A DNA stretch of 64,000 nt from an uncultured Bacteroidales bacterium (GTDB taxonomy: Bacteria > Bacteroidota > Bacteroidia > Bacteroidales > Paludibacteraceae). Shown piece by piece: positions 50,267 through 58,614 of this stretch. The DNA is taken from contig CACXCA010000022.1 in assembly GCA_902766045.1 (NCBI GenBank), forward strand, positions 62,001-126,000, in the 5' to 3' direction. Made by a program: the position numbers and the translations under genes. The stretch's first letter is position 1, and each line of letters opens with the position of its first letter. The notes below the pieces were generated by a model. That model saw only the letters and a list, made by a program, of their open reading frames with translations. It had not been told where the DNA came from and made no database searches.

Positions 50267-50689
50267 ATGTTATTAGCAAGAAAATCACAGGATTTCATTC
50301 CTACATTATTCAACGATCTGTTTGACATGAACTGGAACAACTTTCCAATCAGCACTGCTCCACAGATGAACATCAAAGAGGATGACAAAGCATACGAAAT
50401 GGAACTGAGTATTCCTGGTATGTCCAAAGATGACTTGTCTATATCAATCGACCAAGACAACAACCTGATTGTTGAAATAAACAAAAAAGAGAAAAAAGAT
50501 GACAAAAACAGCCGTTATCTACGTCATGAATTCACATCGTCTCAATTCAAAGAGATGATGAAACTGCCAGATAACATCTGCAAAGATGATATCAACGCAA
50601 AGGTGGAAAACGGTATTTTGAATATTACTCTGCCAAAAAAGAGTGTTGAACAAATAAAACAAGCCACAAAACAAATCGCTATTCATTAA
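50267..50689 (+). CDS. Hsp20/alpha-crystallin family small heat-shock protein
   Basis: This 140-residue chaperone has a short N-terminal arm, the alpha-crystallin domain (about residues 35-125: MNIKEDDKAYEMELSIPGMSKDDLSISID, then the C-terminal VENGILNITLPK signature) and an IAIH tail in place of the I-x-I motif. It prevents aggregation of unfolded proteins in the cytoplasm during stress. The upstream region carries regulatory-looking elements and a strong ribosome-binding site, consistent with rapid induction. It is closed by a bidirectional terminator shared with xseB. Confidence 0.93.
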   Translation: MLLARKSQDFIPTLFNDLFDMNWNNFPISTAPQMNIKEDDKAYEMELSIPGMSKDDLSISIDQDNNLIVEINKKEKKDDKNSRYLRHEFTSSQFKEMMKLPDNICKDDINAKVENGILNITLPKKSVEQIKQATKQIAIH

Positions 50690-50716
50690 CGATTGTTGCT
50701 TGTCATAACGTGAAAT

Positions 50717-50759
50717 AAAAACGAAGAGGGAGGTGTTGTGGCACCTCCCTCTTCGTTTT
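50717..50759. terminator. Bidirectional terminator between hsp20 and xseB
   Basis: A stem of about 18 bp (50717-50734 with 50742-50759, core CGAAGAGGGAGGTG) and a short loop, with A's on the left and T's on the right giving U-tracts in both directions. It lies between two convergent genes. Confidence 0.9.
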
Positions 50760-50773
50760 ATCTGAATCATCCA

Positions 50774-50965
50774 TTAATTATCCTTTAATATAGCATTCAC
50801 TTCCTCATTGGTTTTGTATAGCTTCTCCTTACAAAACTTAATCAACTCTGTTGCTCGTTTGGCTTTAAGGGTCAGTTCATCTATCTCCAACTCATTCGCC
50901 TCCAACTGAGCTAAGATCTCTTCCAGTTCAGTGATTGCGCTCTTATAATCCTTAATCTTTGCCAT
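50774..50965 (-). CDS. xseB: Exodeoxyribonuclease VII small subunit
   Basis: This 63-residue helical protein matches XseB: YKSAITELEEILAQLEANELEIDELTLKAKRATELIKFCKEKL is the family pattern (long helical hairpin; shown here only to indicate layout, key part ELEEILAQLE). With XseA it forms exonuclease VII, which degrades single-stranded DNA in repair. Length is normal for the family (60-80). xseA is not adjacent; the gene instead follows porE with a 1-nt gap and likely ends the DUF3256-thiL-porE-xseB transcript. Confidence 0.88.
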   Translation of the reverse strand: MAKIKDYKSAITELEEILAQLEANELEIDELTLKAKRATELIKFCKEKLYKTNEEVNAILKDN

Positions 50966-50966
50966 A

Positions 50967-52940
50967 CTAGTACATTTTATATGTCGTCTTCAATACGCGG
51001 AACTCTGTTCTACGGTTGATTGAATCAGCAATCTCTTTCTGTTCATCCGTGAGTGTTTCGATATACTCTTCATCCAACACATCCCCCACTTTCAAAAACG
51101 AATATTTTTTCTGAATCGCCTTATCGACCACAACTGGCTGTGTTTTACCATATCCCTTCGCGGTGAGTCGTTCTGCCTCAATTCCCTTCTTGATAAGATA
51201 ATCAACAACAGACTGTGCTCTCTTTCCCGACAACTGCAAGTTACCATCTGCCGAACCTACACGGTCGGTATGCGCACCTATTTCTATCGTTATATTAGGA
51301 TTATCATTGAGCACCTTAACCAACTTGTCCAATGCAGTGGAAGAGGCATCTGTAAGTGTAGCCTTACCAAATTCAAAGAAAATATTATCCAGACCGACAG
51401 GCTTACTAAGAGAAGCTAATGTGAAATGAATAGGAAACATCTTAGAATCCTCCAGTCCCATCGTTATAGCTTCTTCTTTCTGATTCAAGTAGCCTCGACA
51501 ATTACCTAACAACACATATTTCACATTCTTATTCAACGACAGTTTGAAAGAGCCATCTTTCTTTGTGTGTAATTTAGTATTGGTTCCATCATCACCTACT
51601 ATACGCACAATGGCATCTCCTAAAGGTTCTCCATTCATATCCGAAACCTTTCCGTCAATTAAGAACTCAACCGCAGGTAATTCAAACTCGTATATCTTAT
51701 CATAACCTTTCTTCTCTCCTCGATTAGATGAGAACATACCTTTCTCTTTTCCAGTGACAAAACTGATTCCGAAATCATCGCCGTTGGAATTGATCGGGCA
51801 CATCATATTAGATACTTCCCACGATCCATCGTCCAACTCTGTAGCATAAAAAATATCCAAACCACCAAAACCAGGATGTCCATTAGAGGAGAAATAGAGC
51901 GTACCATCTTCTCTCATATACGGGAACATCTCATCTCCCGGCGTGTTTATTGATGGACCTAAGTTGACCGGCGCACCGTATTGATTTCCATTCTTCTCAC
52001 TTCTCCAGATATCTTTTCCTCCATAACCGCCTAGCATATCTGACACAAAATATAAAAATCTATCATCAGGAGATAATGTCGGATGAGCGAATGACAACGA
52101 ACTATCAGCCGAAAGCTTTACATCTATCACCTTTCCCCACTTACCACCTGAACGAGTCACCGAACAGATCTGTGCGCCCCTGCTTTCTCCTTTCTCTACA
52201 TAACATCTGGTAAAGAACATCGTTCTACCATCTGCACTGAAAGAAACCGTACCTTCGTCAAAATCAGTGTTTATATCGCCTTCTAATGCCTCCAAATTAT
52301 CCCACTCACCTAACGAGTTTCGCTTGGCTGTGTATATGTCATTATTTCTGACACCCGTAATCTTACTGTTTCCACCACCTATATCCTTATTTTCTCTCGT
52401 AGAGTTAAAATAGACAACATCCTCATCCCCCCCAGGGAAAGCGGGTGAAAACTCTGTTTTCTTAGAAGCAAAGAATGTGGCTTTCTTCACATTGTATCGT
52501 GTTGGATTCTTACGCCATTCAGCCACCTCCAAAGCCGACTGTTTACCATTGATCGCGCGAATATCATCAGGATGTTTCTCCAAATAAATATCGTATTGAG
52601 CAATAGCATCCTTTTCCTTCTTATTCTGTCTTAATGCATCTGCATAATACAGATAAACAATTGAATCCTTATAATTATATCGAGCAGCGTTAGAAAAAGC
52701 ACGCTCCGCTCTTTCACTCTCATTGATCAAACGATAGCACAATCCCAAACGGAAAGCTGAATAGGCTTTCATCGGACGGTCTTTCAATTTTACCTTAGGA
52801 TATATCTTATTATACATGGATGCTGCTGTATAATACTCTCCCACCTCATATTTTTTATCTGCTTTCTTCAGTCGCTGTTTAATTGAGCAACTGGAAAACA
52901 ACATAAGAGGTATCAGTAAGAAATAAAAATATCTGCGCAT
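50967..52940 (-). CDS. porE: PorE-like OmpA-family lipoprotein of the type IX secretion system
   Basis: ATG 52940 is used; a TTG five codons upstream is possible but the ATG gives a clean lipoprotein signal (MRRYFYFLLIPLMLFSSC). The 657-residue product has, in order, TPR repeats (about residues 25-145), a PD40/WD40 propeller (about residues 160-430; FSPAFPGGDEDVVYFNS, FAHPTLSPDDRFLYFVSD, LYFSSNGHPGFGGLDIFY), a carboxypeptidase regulatory-like domain (about residues 435-510) and an OmpA-like peptidoglycan-binding domain (about residues 525-655, EIGAHTDRVGSADGN). This order matches PorE of Porphyromonas gingivalis, an outer-membrane-anchoring T9SS component. Its presence fits the T9SS type-B cargo at 2992. 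Confidence 0.87.
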   Translation of the reverse strand: MRRYFYFLLIPLMLFSSCSIKQRLKKADKKYEVGEYYTAASMYNKIYPKVKLKDRPMKAYSAFRLGLCYRLINESERAERAFSNAARYNYKDSIVYLYYADALRQNKKEKDAIAQYDIYLEKHPDDIRAINGKQSALEVAEWRKNPTRYNVKKATFFASKKTEFSPAFPGGDEDVVYFNSTRENKDIGGGNSKITGVRNNDIYTAKRNSLGEWDNLEALEGDINTDFDEGTVSFSADGRTMFFTRCYVEKGESRGAQICSVTRSGGKWGKVIDVKLSADSSLSFAHPTLSPDDRFLYFVSDMLGGYGGKDIWRSEKNGNQYGAPVNLGPSINTPGDEMFPYMREDGTLYFSSNGHPGFGGLDIFYATELDDGSWEVSNMMCPINSNGDDFGISFVTGKEKGMFSSNRGEKKGYDKIYEFELPAVEFLIDGKVSDMNGEPLGDAIVRIVGDDGTNTKLHTKKDGSFKLSLNKNVKYVLLGNCRGYLNQKEEAITMGLEDSKMFPIHFTLASLSKPVGLDNIFFEFGKATLTDASSTALDKLVKVLNDNPNITIEIGAHTDRVGSADGNLQLSGKRAQSVVDYLIKKGIEAERLTAKGYGKTQPVVVDKAIQKKYSFLKVGDVLDEEYIETLTDEQKEIADSINRRTEFRVLKTTYKMY

Positions 52941-53005
52941 AACTTTTTTATTCAAAAAATGAATTTATGAATTCACCATACTTTAAAAACGAAGAACTAC
53001 TTCAT

Positions 53006-54040
53006 TTATTTTAAGGAATTCCATCCTTGAGCTTTTAATTCCACCTCATCACCCTGTCGAGTGATTAATCGGCAGCCCAAAGACTCATCCGTTGTGTGTC
53101 CAATCACTTTTATGCCTGGAATGTTTTGTACAATATCATTGGCAGATAACGGTACTGTGAAAAGTAGTTCATAATCCTCACCTCCGTTAAGTGCCGCCGT
53201 TGTAAGATTCATATTAAACTCCTCAGCCATAACTGCTGTTTGATAATCTATCGGAATACGATCCTCATACACACGACAGCCTAATCCGCTTTGGTGACAG
53301 ATATGAAGTAACTCTGATGACAAGCCGTCTGAAACATCCATCATAGAAGTCGGCACGATATCATGTTTTGCCAACTCCTCAATAATATCTTTTCTGGCTT
53401 CGGGTTTCAGTTGACGTTCAATAATATATTCTTTCCCGGCGAAATCTGGCTGAACGCTTTCATCCCCCTTAAAAATACTCTTTTCTCGTTCCAATAACAG
53501 AAGACCCATGTATGCAGCACCAAGATCACCAGAGACACAAAACAGATCGGTGTTTTTTGCTGTGTTACGACAAACGGCACGACCTTTTTCCACCTCCCCG
53601 ACGCAAGTGATACTGATTGTCAAACCTGTAAGAGAAGCAGACGTATCACCTCCGACCATATCCACCCCATATTTTTTACAAGCTAACTGAATTCCTGCAT
53701 ACAACTCTTCCAAATCCTCCACACAGAACTTTTTTGATATTCCCAAAGAGACAATTATCTGTTTGGGCTGTCCATTCATCGCATATATATCTGAAAAATT
53801 AACAATCGCTGATTTATACCCCAGATGCATTAAAGGGCAATAAGTAAGATCAAAATGAACACCTTCCAAAAGAAGATCCGTAGTCAATAACACCTGTTTA
53901 TCCTTATAATCAAGTATCGCAGCATCATCTCCCACACCTTTGATCGAAGACTCATTTTTCAATTCAAAATGTTCTGTCAGATGCTTTATTAATCCAAACT
54001 CTCCCATTGTAGAGATTTCTGTTCTCCCGTCCTTACTCAT
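53006..54040 (-). CDS. thiL: Thiamine-monophosphate kinase
   Basis: This 344-residue enzyme phosphorylates thiamine phosphate to thiamine diphosphate, the last step in cofactor synthesis. Motifs of the PurM/ThiL ATP-grasp-unrelated fold: GEFGLIKHL near residue 13, the ATP/Mg-binding GVGDDAAIL (about residues 41-49), TTDLLLEGVHFD (about residues 58-69), GGDTSAS (about residues 130-136) and DVSDGLSSEL (about residues 234-243). It overlaps the upstream DUF3256-like gene by 8 nt. No other thi gene or TPP riboswitch was seen in the window. Confidence 0.94.
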   Translation of the reverse strand: MSKDGRTEISTMGEFGLIKHLTEHFELKNESSIKGVGDDAAILDYKDKQVLLTTDLLLEGVHFDLTYCPLMHLGYKSAIVNFSDIYAMNGQPKQIIVSLGISKKFCVEDLEELYAGIQLACKKYGVDMVGGDTSASLTGLTISITCVGEVEKGRAVCRNTAKNTDLFCVSGDLGAAYMGLLLLEREKSIFKGDESVQPDFAGKEYIIERQLKPEARKDIIEELAKHDIVPTSMMDVSDGLSSELLHICHQSGLGCRVYEDRIPIDYQTAVMAEEFNMNLTTAALNGGEDYELLFTVPLSANDIVQNIPGIKVIGHTTDESLGCRLITRQGDEVELKAQGWNSLK

Positions 54041-54713
54041 CTTTCTTATTATTTAAAACGAACGATTTATTAATCACATCTCCTTTGATGTATATTCCTT
54101 TATTTCGAATAATTGGAAGTGCATTCCCCTTCCAATATTTCTGATATTTCTTTTGCCGTAATTCATCTAAATACTCATGTGTGTTATTATAAACCCATAT
54201 CGTATCTCCTGAAGAAAACTCATAATGAATAAAATCTATCTCAAATCGTTCACTCATCATCTCTTTGGTTAATCCATCCGCTTTTAATGAGTCCTCGTTA
54301 AAAAAATCAGACAGCCGTATGACTGGCAACGAATCCGTTTGCTGCAATACACTTGGACGGACAAGCTTTGCATATCCATCGCACTGACTTCCACACACCC
54401 ACCAACTGAGTCCGAACATAACACCCTTATCGTCCACCCATCTTTTCAAGGAGAAATAGCCCTCTTCCGAAGTCCTTATTTTCAAATAGTTATTTTCTTT
54501 GTATTCTAAAACCGAGGCCGTTCCTCCATTTTGCATTTTCAATGAACTTCCCTTCCCCGTTTTATACCCATTAAGAAGCGCCTTTCGTGTCTCTTGGTTC
54601 AGTTGCAACTGACTCTTCAAACCCATAATGAAATAGTCATCTAAACTTTGTGTTTGTCCTTTTGCCAACGACAAAAAGAAAAAAAACATGACTATGAATG
54701 AAATCTGTCTCAT
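54033..54713 (-). CDS. DUF3256-like secreted protein
   Basis: The ATG at 54713 is used: an in-frame upstream ATG at 54737 would lie inside the -7 promoter element (54735-54742) and leave no leader. The 226-residue product has a signal peptide (hydrophobic residues about 5-16, then AKGQ) and a beta-rich domain with GGTASVLEYKENNYLKIRTS and WWVCGSQCDGYAKL. The paired Cys and strand pattern resemble DUF3256, an uncharacterised Bacteroidales family; the match is tentative. It starts the operon that continues with thiL, porE and xseB. Confidence 0.62.
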   Translation of the reverse strand: MRQISFIVMFFFFLSLAKGQTQSLDDYFIMGLKSQLQLNQETRKALLNGYKTGKGSSLKMQNGGTASVLEYKENNYLKIRTSEEGYFSLKRWVDDKGVMFGLSWWVCGSQCDGYAKLVRPSVLQQTDSLPVIRLSDFFNEDSLKADGLTKEMMSERFEIDFIHYEFSSGDTIWVYNNTHEYLDELRQKKYQKYWKGNALPIIRNKGIYIKGDVINKSFVLNNKKDE

Positions 54714-54734
54714 ATATCGTAACAACCTTTTTTG

Positions 54735-54742
54735 CAAAGGTA
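54735..54742 (-). promoter_or_regulatory. Putative -7 element for the DUF3256-thiL-porE-xseB operon
   Basis: The minus strand reads TACCTTTG, matching TAnnTTTG, 21 bp upstream of the chosen ATG. The -33 TTG is lacking; instead an AT-rich inverted repeat occupies 54754-54774. Confidence 0.5.
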
Positions 54743-54753
54743 TAAAAAAGATT

Positions 54754-54774
54754 TTGATAATTTTAAATTATCAA
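54754..54774. repeat. AT-rich perfect inverted repeat in promoter region
   Basis: TTGATAATTT (54754-54763) and AAATTATCAA (54765-54774) are exact reverse complements with a single central base. It sits just upstream of the -7 element at 54735-54742, where a regulator could bind, and just before the EamA stop (54782). Confidence 0.5.
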
Positions 54775-54781
54775 TAGTCTC

Positions 54782-55687
54782 CTATCCTTTCAATGCTCCG
54801 ATGGTAAGCAATGTCACACCACATAGGATACAACATAACAAGATGCTCTTCAGCTTCAGATTCTTTTCTTTTAAAAAGAATGCCCCATATAAAAACGGAA
54901 CGACAGCACCCGATCTCCGAATTGTAGAAACAATCGATATCAACGCATCTTCGGATGAAAGAGACCAATAATAAACATAATCAGCCATCATCAAGAATAG
55001 CGAGATACCCAATATACTCCATCGCCAAACAAACGGTGTGGTCGATTTCCTTTTGGGATACCATAACGACAGCAAGATAATAAGCATTACAATCGCTTGA
55101 TACATAGTACTATAAACCTGCACACCAATCCTATCATACTGATGCATAAGATGTTTATCATATAAGCCACTGGCCGAACCTAAAAGGGTTGCCAGCACAA
55201 TCAGCCAAACCCATCTATTGTGTTTCCATGAAACGCCCTCCTTCAAACCCGCCAACGAGAAAAGATAAAAAGACAGAATGGTTACAACCACACCTACTGT
55301 CTGCAACGGACTTAACCGTTCAGCGAAAATAAAAAACGCCCCTATGACAGTCCATACCGGCTGGGTGGCACGAATAGGAGAATAAATTGTTATCGGAATG
55401 TTTTTCATGCCAAAATAAGCAGAAATCCATGAACCCAATACCAATATTGATTTTAAGAATATGAAAAAATGTGCTTCTGCACTCATTGATGGGACATAGA
55501 ACCGAACAGCTCTCATCATATCCGGATTGATCCATGAAAGGAACGTTGGGACCAGAAAGAGAACTGCAGAAATAACGATGGATAAACACAAAACAGGTAT
55601 AACAGCATTATCTTTTAACGAGATCTTCTTGAATATATCATAACATCCAAGTAGAAGAGCTGAAACCAGTGCTAAAAAGACCCACAC
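54782..55687 (-). CDS. EamA/DMT superfamily transporter
   Basis: This 301-residue protein has about ten membrane helices in two EamA halves (about residues 1-140 and 150-295); the start MWVFLALVSALLLGCYDIFKK is typical. The start codon is GTG at 55687, as no in-frame ATG occurs until far inside the first domain. Family members export small metabolites; the substrate is unknown. It lies 25 bp downstream of tsaC and is probably in its transcript. Confidence 0.85.
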   Translation of the reverse strand: MWVFLALVSALLLGCYDIFKKISLKDNAVIPVLCLSIVISAVLFLVPTFLSWINPDMMRAVRFYVPSMSAEAHFFIFLKSILVLGSWISAYFGMKNIPITIYSPIRATQPVWTVIGAFFIFAERLSPLQTVGVVVTILSFYLFSLAGLKEGVSWKHNRWVWLIVLATLLGSASGLYDKHLMHQYDRIGVQVYSTMYQAIVMLIILLSLWYPKRKSTTPFVWRWSILGISLFLMMADYVYYWSLSSEDALISIVSTIRRSGAVVPFLYGAFFLKEKNLKLKSILLCCILCGVTLLTIGALKG

Positions 55688-55712
55688 AATAGCAAAAATT
55701 AAATAGTTATAA

Positions 55713-56324
55713 TTAGAAAATCAATTCACCCTTCCCTTGTCGAACAACAACGGGTTCATCTCCCGTACAATCAACCACCGTCGAAGGCTCCAACGAACCA
55801 TAACCAGCATTAATCACTACGTCTGCAATATTTTCATACCGTTCGTGAATAAGTTCAGGATCCGTGAAATATTCTTGTATCTCATCATCAGCATCGTGCA
55901 CAGAAGTCGATAGAATAGGATTTCCAAGCCCTTTCACCAACTCCCGTATAACATTGTTATCTGGTATTCTGATTCCTACAGTCTTTTTATTGCGAAATAA
56001 CTTAGGTAAGTTATTATTTCCATTTAAGATAAACGTAAACGGACCTGGCAAATTCTTCTTCATCAGCTTGAACGTATCATTACTCACCTTAGCATATTCA
56101 CTTATATGACTGAGATCATAACAGATAAAAGACAAATTAGCCTTTCTGACATCTATGCCTTTGTATCGACATATTTTCTCTACTGCTTTCGTGTGAAATA
56201 TATCACAGCCCAAGCCATAAATAGTATCTGTAGGATACACTATAAGTCCTCCATCACGAAGAAACTGTACTACTTTATCAATCTCCCTTGGGTTAGGATT
56301 CTCTGGATAAATTCTAATTAACAT
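55713..56324 (-). CDS. tsaC: Threonylcarbamoyl-AMP synthase (Sua5/YciO/YrdC family)
   Basis: The 203-residue form starting at ATG 56324 (MLIRIYPENPNPREI) is chosen. A longer in-frame start at 56369 would lie upstream of the -7 element at 56346-56353, so that sequence would not be in the mRNA. The protein has the YrdC motifs GGLIVYPTDTIYGLGCD (about residues 24-40), KRYKGIDVRKANLS-like RYKGID and the C-terminal STVVDCTGDEPVVVRQGKG (here SLEPSTVVDCTG). It makes the threonylcarbamoyl adenylate used with TsaB/TsaD/TsaE for t6A in tRNA. A YciO-type paralogue is an alternative. Confidence 0.85.
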   Translation of the reverse strand: MLIRIYPENPNPREIDKVVQFLRDGGLIVYPTDTIYGLGCDIFHTKAVEKICRYKGIDVRKANLSFICYDLSHISEYAKVSNDTFKLMKKNLPGPFTFILNGNNNLPKLFRNKKTVGIRIPDNNVIRELVKGLGNPILSTSVHDADDEIQEYFTDPELIHERYENIADVVINAGYGSLEPSTVVDCTGDEPVVVRQGKGELIF

Positions 56325-56345
56325 GCTCGTCACAAAAATATTGCG

Positions 56346-56353
56346 CAAAGGTA
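56346..56353 (-). promoter_or_regulatory. Putative -7 element for the tsaC-EamA transcript
   Basis: The minus strand reads TACCTTTG; the predicted transcription start near 56341 is about 17 nt upstream of the ATG at 56324. No -33 TTG. Confidence 0.55.
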
Positions 56354-56384
56354 TGAATTTTTTCATCACTAACCTAAAATAACA

Positions 56385-56392
56385 TATCTTTG
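56385..56392 (+). promoter_or_regulatory. Putative -7 element for the carboxypeptidase-regulatory lipoprotein gene
   Basis: TATCTTTG matches TAnnTTTG, 95 bp upstream of the ATG, back-to-back with the tsaC element 31 bp away. No -33 TTG. Confidence 0.45.
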
Positions 56393-56487
56393 CATCAAGA
56401 ACTTATTTTAGGTGATTTTTATAGTTCACCATGATTTAAAAATAAATAGTACAACCCGTGGGTTGATGAATTTTAATTTATTATTCA

Positions 56488-58614
56488 ATGAAAAAAACAA
56501 TTTATTTTTTATTCGTTATTTTATCCTTGTGTGGTATCGTTTCTTGTACCAAAAAGGCACCTACCATAGAATACATGAGTGGAACCGTCAAGGATATGGA
56601 TGGAAATCCAATCATTGATGTAGAGGTGAAATCCAATGGTTACACCACAAAAACAGACGAACAAGGTTCCTTTACGTTGGAACACATTCAAAATACCAAT
56701 GGACGATATGTAATGAATTTTCATAAAAAAGGGTATTTCCCTGTTGTCCGTTCTGGCTCTGTCAGCTCTGTTGGATTAATAGAAGTTGTTCTAATAAAAG
56801 AAAATATAGAGAATGTGAGTAAAACCACTACCTTTACAGCCACCAATGGAGCCAAGGTCTCGGTCGGCAATTTAGCCGTTGATATTCCTAAAAACGGTGT
56901 CGCATACGAAGATGGCACCCCCTACAAAGGCAAAGTCAATGTCAGCGTACTTTACCTAGACCCAACCAAACCTACCTTTCAATCCGCCATGCCTGGTGGT
57001 GACCTGATTGCGCAACGAAGTGAGACAAACGAAGAAGTTCCTTTAGTTTCATACGGTATGGTGAATGTTGTAATGAAAGACACGAAAGGAACTAAACTAC
57101 AAATCAACGAAGAGACAAAATCAAAAGTGACATTCCCTATTCCAGAGGGCATGGCGGAGAAGGCTCCCGCACAAATGCCTTTATGGCACTTTAACGAATC
57201 CACTGGTATCTGGGAAGAGTGTGGTATGGCCACAAAGAACGGTGATGTCTATGAAGGAGAAGTAGCACACTTCTCATGGGTGAACTTGGATGACCCTAAA
57301 GAGTTTGTTGTCTTAAAAGGAAAAGTGAAAGATGACAAAGGCAATGCATTGGCAGGTGTGAAAGTTATCATCGAACAAGTATATGCCTATACCAATGAGG
57401 ATGGAGAGTACAGCGTACGTATTCCAAGTGAAACAGACGTAACCGTAAAAGTCAGAAAAGAAGACTACTTGAATTATGACAATGAATTTTCTATTTTGGT
57501 AAAAGGGCAACCGGGCAACACCACTTACACTCAAGATATTGTTCTTCCTTCCTTCCCTTCTATCAAAGGAAAACTGGAAAACTCATGTGATAAGAATGTA
57601 TCATTCCCTATCTACTGTCAATACGAACGTAACGGGGAGAAAGAGACAACCCCATTTACTTTACCACAGTCAAATGGCCAATTTGCCGTTAAGATCCCTT
57701 CCGACGCACAAAATGTATCGGTACATGTAGTAATTCCTGGTGGTGAGGAAGTGACCCAAGAGATCTCATTTACTGGCGAAGATTTTCAGATTATCGGTTC
57801 CATCATTGTCTGCCGACAAGACATTGCAAGTCGTGAAGAACCACGTATCACCATCGGAAATGAAGTGATTCCATTAAAGACAAAAGAATTTGACTACTCC
57901 GGTGTAGGAAAGGAAGGTGCAGAGATAGGCAATGACGATATTGATATCAAGATCGAAAAATACGTGGAAGATTCTGTTTTCTTAAACGGACATGTCACTA
58001 TTGAAAAATATCATTTTGAATCTACTTCCGCACGAATTGAGAAGAGAAAAATTGATAATCATGTTTCTATTTCTATCGTTGCAACAGGAAAGGCAAAAAA
58101 AGATGAAAACAGTGCAGAAAGCGATGCCCTTTTTGAAGGAACCTATACCGTACCTTATTTATATGGTGGCAAATGCAATGATTTCTCAAAATTATGTTGG
58201 GATCCAGCTATTCCAACCATGAGAACACCTTATTGGGCTTCGCAAGGTTTAATTTTGGATATGCCAATATCCATTTTAGCTTACGAGAAAGCAACCACCG
58301 CCGATTTTTCAAATCTTACAAAGATAACAGACGACGTGGATCCTTTCTCCATGTATATTGGATACCTTAAAGCAGATGACGAAACATATCAGAAGCTAAT
58401 CTCCTACCTGACCGAGAATGGATTTGAATCCTCAAAAGATAATGCATATTGCAAAGGAGATATCTACATAAAAGTGCATTATGGCAAAGATAAAACCATA
58501 AAAATAGGAGAGTCGCCAGATACCTTTAAAATGGAAGTTACAGTTAATACAGGTTTAATGAAATGGTTCAAGAACTTGATTAAGAGATTGTTCGGATTTG
58601 ATTGGTTCTCTTAA
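56488..58614 (+). CDS. Carboxypeptidase-regulatory-domain lipoprotein
   Basis: This 708-residue protein has a lipoprotein signal (LCGIVSC, Cys about residue 20), a first carboxypeptidase regulatory-like domain (about residues 28-110; SGTVKDMDGNPIIDVEVKSN), a beta-sandwich segment like those in CILP/FAM171-type proteins (about residues 118-260; FTATNGAKVSVGNLAVDIP), a second regulatory-like domain (about residues 268-350; LKGKVKDDKGNALAGVKV) and a long C-terminal part without a recognised family. No catalytic motif. Likely periplasmic or surface-attached; function unknown. Monocistronic, ended by the terminator at 58691. Confidence 0.8.
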   Translation: MKKTIYFLFVILSLCGIVSCTKKAPTIEYMSGTVKDMDGNPIIDVEVKSNGYTTKTDEQGSFTLEHIQNTNGRYVMNFHKKGYFPVVRSGSVSSVGLIEVVLIKENIENVSKTTTFTATNGAKVSVGNLAVDIPKNGVAYEDGTPYKGKVNVSVLYLDPTKPTFQSAMPGGDLIAQRSETNEEVPLVSYGMVNVVMKDTKGTKLQINEETKSKVTFPIPEGMAEKAPAQMPLWHFNESTGIWEECGMATKNGDVYEGEVAHFSWVNLDDPKEFVVLKGKVKDDKGNALAGVKVIIEQVYAYTNEDGEYSVRIPSETDVTVKVRKEDYLNYDNEFSILVKGQPGNTTYTQDIVLPSFPSIKGKLENSCDKNVSFPIYCQYERNGEKETTPFTLPQSNGQFAVKIPSDAQNVSVHVVIPGGEEVTQEISFTGEDFQIIGSIIVCRQDIASREEPRITIGNEVIPLKTKEFDYSGVGKEGAEIGNDDIDIKIEKYVEDSVFLNGHVTIEKYHFESTSARIEKRKIDNHVSISIVATGKAKKDENSAESDALFEGTYTVPYLYGGKCNDFSKLCWDPAIPTMRTPYWASQGLILDMPISILAYEKATTADFSNLTKITDDVDPFSMYIGYLKADDETYQKLISYLTENGFESSKDNAYCKGDIYIKVHYGKDKTIKIGESPDTFKMEVTVNTGLMKWFKNLIKRLFGFDWFS

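Noticed and set aside
52941-53005. TPP riboswitch or promoter near thiL/porE
   Set aside because: The 65-bp gap has no THI-box motifs and no good TAnnTTTG element; porE is more simply explained by read-through from thiL.
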